Shown: positions 60,536-64,000 of the stretch, piece after piece
Layout: each line of letters begins with the position of its first letter
Position numbering within the stretch: position 1 is the stretch's first letter
Notes under the pieces: model-generated
What the model saw: only the letters and a program-made list of their open reading frames with translations
What the model was told of the DNA's origin: nothing
The model's database searches: none
Made by a program: the position numbers and the translations under genes
Source of the DNA: an uncultured Candidatus Actinomarina sp.
Lineage (GTDB): Bacteria; Actinomycetota; Acidimicrobiia; Actinomarinales; Actinomarinaceae
DNA length: 64,000 nucleotides
Direction: 5' to 3'
Assembly (NCBI GenBank): GCA_902580215.1
Contig: CACHJT010000002.1
Coordinates: 1 to 64,000, forward strand

Positions 60536-62335
60536 ATGAAAAATGTGCTTAAGACACTCTCGTTTTTTAGGAACGTAGTATTTCTTAAGTGGGCTTCACA
60601 AATAGTATTTTTAGTAGGTCTTCTTTATATCATCTGGAGCTATATCCAAAATGCAGTTGTTAATCTTGAACAAACTAATATTGCTTTTTCATGGGGATGG
60701 TTAGGAGAAACACCAGGGGTTTCGATTGCAGAAGGAATGTACACCCTTCCTAATTCAGGTCGACAGATGATCCAAGTCGGGATGCTAAACATGTTAAGGG
60801 TCACAGTTACAGGTATATTTGCAGCAACATTTTTGGGTACATTTCTTGGTATTGCTCGTTTATCAAAAAACTATATAGTAGAAAAGACTTCAACAGGTTT
60901 ATTAGAAGTTGTTCGTAATGTTCCTCTGTTAGTACAAATTTTCTTTTTTCAAGCTTTTGTATTAACTTTTCCTAGATTAGAAGTTTTTGATGTAGGAACT
61001 TACAATCTACATGTAAGTGCAAAAGGTATCGCATTTCCTTGGTTAAACAGACAACCTACAGCATATTTATTCTGGGTTTATTTACTAGCTATTTTTATTT
61101 TGGCCAACAAAATTTATAAGTGGAGAGTACAAATCCTTGAAAGAGAAGGTAGAGAAACTAGGCCTTTTCTTTGGTCAGTTGGAATCTTTTTTGGATTACT
61201 GGTTGCTGGCTGGTATGGAGGATATCGAGTTATGGGCGTTATCGGATTCTTAGCTGGATATATTTCAACTGGCGTTGATCTTTTACCTGCTATTTTTTAT
61301 CAGATACTTTTTTCTTCGGTTGCTGTATTCATTGGTTTTAGGACTACAAAGAAGTTTATTGATAGCAAAAAATCAGAAGAAGCACAGGGAATTTATAGCG
61401 ATGACGATTACTTTAAAATTATATTAAATGTAGTAGTCGTATTGCTAGTCGTTGTCTTAATGTTTTCTTCTGTAGGGTTAGGACTTTCTAACTTCTTAGT
61501 TGGTGACGAAATTGTTTTCAAAGCAGATTGGGGGGTTCCTCAATTTTTTGAAGGAGTTAATAATAAACTATATTGGAACCCAGAGGCAAAAATTGTATTA
61601 GAACCTCAGTTGGATGGTATGAAGAGAGCTGAGATCATAGATTGGATTGCTGTTCCTGGTACAGAAGTTAGAAAAGGTGATGTTGTAGCAAGAGCTACTG
61701 CAAAAGACCTGAAAGGTGATTTAAATCAAGAGATTTCAATTTATGCAAAATATACAGGTGTCATCGAAGAGGTTTTTGTATCTAATGGAGATACTGTAAA
61801 AGTAGAAGAAAAAACTTATGATATTCGAGTAACAGATAGTAAACCATTAGAACTATCAAGACCAAAAGTCGAACAAATTGGAACTACTAAGTTTAAAAGA
61901 TATGCTGAAGGATTCGGCAAGAGCCTGTCTGTGGGGTATTTTGCTATTTGGCTTGGCGTCGTTCTCTATACTGCGATATTTATTTCTGAAGTAGTAAGAG
62001 CTGGAATAATGGCAGTTTCAAAAGGACAATCTGAAGCAGGTCTATCTCTTGGACTTGGACGTGGTGCCTTATTGAGGCTAGTAGTTTTACCACAGGCAAT
62101 TAGAGTAATGCTTCCTCCAATGGGCAATCAGTATCTAAACCTTGCCAAGAACACGTCTTTAGGTATAGCAGTAGCATATCCAGAAATTGTTGCAGTAGGT
62201 CAAACTTTATATAACCAAGAGGGACAGACACTACCAGTATTTTTAATCTGGATGGCGTTTTACAGTACAGTAAGCTTGACTATTTCAACAATAATAAATT
62301 ATTACAATAGAAAAATGAAGATAGTGGAGAGGTAA
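60536..62335 (+). CDS. Amino-acid ABC transporter permease (AapQ-like) with inserted lipoyl-like domain
   Basis: 599 residues, about 200 more than typical AapQ/HisQ-type permeases. MLRVTVTGIFAATFLGTFLGIARLS and VVRNVPLLVQIFFFQAFVL are the usual N-terminal half; the EAA loop is SEAGLSLGLGRGALLRLVVLPQAIR near the end. Between them (about 330-455) lies a soluble stretch with PGTEVRKGDVVARATAKD and TGVIEEVFVSNGDTVKVEEKTYDI, the beta-hammerhead pattern of biotinyl/lipoyl-like (barrel-sandwich) domains, without the acceptor lysine. Likely located outside the membrane. Partner of the next permease gene. Confidence 0.85.
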   Translation: MKNVLKTLSFFRNVVFLKWASQIVFLVGLLYIIWSYIQNAVVNLEQTNIAFSWGWLGETPGVSIAEGMYTLPNSGRQMIQVGMLNMLRVTVTGIFAATFLGTFLGIARLSKNYIVEKTSTGLLEVVRNVPLLVQIFFFQAFVLTFPRLEVFDVGTYNLHVSAKGIAFPWLNRQPTAYLFWVYLLAIFILANKIYKWRVQILEREGRETRPFLWSVGIFFGLLVAGWYGGYRVMGVIGFLAGYISTGVDLLPAIFYQILFSSVAVFIGFRTTKKFIDSKKSEEAQGIYSDDDYFKIILNVVVVLLVVVLMFSSVGLGLSNFLVGDEIVFKADWGVPQFFEGVNNKLYWNPEAKIVLEPQLDGMKRAEIIDWIAVPGTEVRKGDVVARATAKDLKGDLNQEISIYAKYTGVIEEVFVSNGDTVKVEEKTYDIRVTDSKPLELSRPKVEQIGTTKFKRYAEGFGKSLSVGYFAIWLGVVLYTAIFISEVVRAGIMAVSKGQSEAGLSLGLGRGALLRLVVLPQAIRVMLPPMGNQYLNLAKNTSLGIAVAYPEIVAVGQTLYNQEGQTLPVFLIWMAFYSTVSLTISTIINYYNRKMKIVER

Positions 62336-64000
62336 TGGTTGATTTAATAAAAAAGAACGCAAAGTCATTACAAGAGAGCTTGTTCTCCTCAGTTGGATCT
62401 GCAGTTTTAACTGTTGCTACAACTTATCTTGTAATTAATTTTTTCAGAGGCATGCTTGGTTTTGCATTAACATCGGATAAAGATTGGCTTGCGGTTTTAA
62501 ATAATATGCAGCTCTACATGGTTCAAGCATATCCAGAGGAAGATTTCATTAGAGTTTGGCTGTCAGTTGGACTTACTTTTGTTCTTGCAGGATTATCTAT
62601 TGGTATTTGGAGAAGTGATGATAGGGTAAAAAGCTCACAAGTCTTCAATTCATTTTTTAAAGGGGGATTAGGTGTATTGTTCTTTACAATTATTGCTCCA
62701 ACAAATGCAAGCTTCATGGGAAATGACGGATCGGTCATAACAGAAGAAGTCTTTTCTATGGATACAAGGTTAGGAATCTTAATTCCGGTTGCTGTTTTCT
62801 GTGTAATATTTTTTAGTATTCGCTTTACAAATATTAAGTTTACTGTAAACAGCTCTGACATGGTTTTCTTTTATTTATTTATTCCAGTAGCACTTCTTTG
62901 GTTTGTAAAACTTCCTACTATTCAACTTGATCAAAATAATGAAAGAATTATTCCTGACCCTGTTATGCCTATAGCTGATACTACAAAAATTCCTTGGACA
63001 GTTATTTTTGTATCATTTTTACTTAGTTATTTTATTGGGATGTATCTTAAAAATATAAAAAGTATTAAGTCAATCATGTCTTTGTCTTGGTTTCTATTAC
63101 CTCTTTTAATTTTTTCTTGGATTTTTAAAAAACCACAAATTGATATGTCAGTTGTGCTTGGCAGTGACCTTCCTATTTTTGGCGTTTTCTTACTTTGGGG
63201 CTTTCTAGTGATTACTTTTGTAAACAACTCTATATTTAAAAAATATTACTCAACCTACTTAGGAGTAACTTTCCTTCTAACACTTGTTGGAGTGTTCTCT
63301 GGTTTACCAATGTTGGCTAAAACTTGCTTACTCTTGATTGCGTTATTCTCAGTTGTGGTTCCAGCTGTATCAACCTCGTCACAGGGTAAAAGAAGTCTTT
63401 TGATCGTGTGGGCGGTTGCATTGGTTACTCTTACCTTCTTACTTAGAGGAGGAGCATCAGATACTGGTATAGTTGTTCCCGGTTCAAGTATTTTCGGAGG
63501 CTTCTCATTAACATGGCTTCTTGCCATATTTGGAACATATGTCTCATTCCCGCTTGGAGTTTTATTGGCTCTGGGAAGAAACTCAAAACTACCAATAATT
63601 AGAATTGTTTGTACTGGAATTATTGAATTAACTAGGTCTGTGCCTTACATCACCTGGTTATTTTTTGCAAGCGTTACGTTAGCAGTGTTTTTACCTGCAG
63701 GAGTTGAGTTCAACTTAATAGTTAGAGTCTTGATGGTGACAGCTTTTTTCAGTGGAGCATACTTTGCAGAAAATATTAGAGGAGGTTTGCAATCCATTCC
63801 TAAAGGACAATATGAAGCTGCTGATGCAATAGGAATGAGTCCATTTCAAAAGATTTCTTTAATTATTATGCCTCAGGCCCTAAGAGCAGTTATACCTACT
63901 CTTGTTAGTAGTGCTATAACAGCTTTTAAAGATTCAAGCCTTGTAACAATTATTGGATTATTTGACTTTCTTACTATAGGAAAAACTGTTATCGGAAATC
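62335..64000 (+). CDS. Amino-acid ABC transporter permease (AapM-like), 3' truncated
   Basis: Runs out of the window; about 555 residues are visible. Starts at the ATG overlapping the stop of the previous permease (TAATGG). The frame is open from 62,335 to the end with no stop codon. The C-terminal part has the permease EAA loop EAADAIGMSPFQKISLIIMPQALRAV and a preceding ELTRSVPYITWLFFAS. The first 400 residues hold many extra hydrophobic helices, so this chain too is larger than standard AapM. The ATPase (AapP-like) presumably lies beyond the window. Confidence 0.85.
   Translation, partial: MVDLIKKNAKSLQESLFSSVGSAVLTVATTYLVINFFRGMLGFALTSDKDWLAVLNNMQLYMVQAYPEEDFIRVWLSVGLTFVLAGLSIGIWRSDDRVKSSQVFNSFFKGGLGVLFFTIIAPTNASFMGNDGSVITEEVFSMDTRLGILIPVAVFCVIFFSIRFTNIKFTVNSSDMVFFYLFIPVALLWFVKLPTIQLDQNNERIIPDPVMPIADTTKIPWTVIFVSFLLSYFIGMYLKNIKSIKSIMSLSWFLLPLLIFSWIFKKPQIDMSVVLGSDLPIFGVFLLWGFLVITFVNNSIFKKYYSTYLGVTFLLTLVGVFSGLPMLAKTCLLLIALFSVVVPAVSTSSQGKRSLLIVWAVALVTLTFLLRGGASDTGIVVPGSSIFGGFSLTWLLAIFGTYVSFPLGVLLALGRNSKLPIIRIVCTGIIELTRSVPYITWLFFASVTLAVFLPAGVEFNLIVRVLMVTAFFSGAYFAENIRGGLQSIPKGQYEAADAIGMSPFQKISLIIMPQALRAVIPTLVSSAITAFKDSSLVTIIGLFDFLTIGKTVIGN

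Noticed and set aside
1-64000. CRISPR array, insertion sequences, prophage or integrase genes
   Set aside because: No regularly spaced repeats, transposase or phage motifs were seen; the window appears to be core-like chromosome.

Overview
This 64 kb window is an AT-rich (by eye about one third G+C), densely packed chromosome segment from a streamlined bacterium. Several lineage markers point to Actinomycetota: a CrgA-type divisome protein, a bS22/AURKAIP1-like 31-residue ribosomal protein, a PAC2-family protein, DUF3159, an actinobacterial-type MutY tail, a PASTA Ser/Thr kinase with PP2C phosphatase, and F420/PPOX- and LLM-type oxidoreductases. Together with the low G+C, the tiny intergenic gaps and the many overlapping stop/start codons, this suggests a marine Actinomarinales-like lineage. 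That placement is inference; no 16S gene is present.

Layout. 1-2.6 kb: Zn/Mn ABC importer (binding protein cut by the window edge, ATPase, permease) and a 2H phosphoesterase. 2.6-6.4 kb (minus): TrpB2-type tryptophan synthase beta chain and a PEP-synthase-like enzyme behind a classical trp attenuator (leader peptide with three Trp codons, alternative hairpins, terminator). 6.5-12.8 kb: MacB/LolD-like ATPase plus double-FtsX permease, M20 dipeptidase, LLM oxidoreductase, PPOX-fold protein. 12.9-16.0 kb: an unrecognised five-gene cassette alternating small polytopic membrane proteins with tandem dimeric-alpha/beta-barrel proteins. 16.0-24.6 kb: F420-type PPOX protein and a CxxCGC micropeptide; TPP riboswitch controlling an SSS transporter and an S9 peptidase; EamA transporter; type-4 UDG; a candidate structured RNA; CbiM; hydrolase; DUF3445; SemiSWEET. 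24.6-33.7 kb: tRNA-Ile/tRNA-Ala, GlpD, CrgA, MutY, PASTA kinase/phosphatase, SerS, LysE and TadA. 33.7-34.0 kb: tRNA-Ser (GGA, TGA, GCT) and tRNA-Arg (ACG). 34-46.6 kb: nitroreductase, enoyl-CoA hydratase, dGTPase, DnaX, MurJ, PHP phosphatase, aspartokinase, Asd, acyltransferase, DUF554, Dcd, choline-kinase-like protein. 46.6-50.3 kb: bS22, PAC2, CopA/CopZ, and a small Cys/His protein behind a perfect CRP-type palindrome. 50.3-59.2 kb: M3 peptidase, a hidden selenoprotein (Rdx/SelW type, in-frame UGA), TauE/SafE, Lnt, MscS, DUF3159, PurB, PurA. 59.4-64 kb: polar amino-acid ABC importer with enlarged permeases, the last cut by the window end.

Most notable items: the selenoprotein gene with a SECIS-like stem-loop; the trp attenuator governing trpB2 plus a PEP-synthase-like gene; a run of nine A in dnaX where a one-base slip in either direction gives a gamma-like truncated product, in a DnaX that also lacks its zinc module; active-site substitutions in TadA (Cys to Asp zinc ligand) and Lnt (nucleophile Cys to Ser); a biotinyl/lipoyl-like domain apparently inserted into an amino-acid ABC permease; and the uncharacterised five-gene membrane/barrel cassette.
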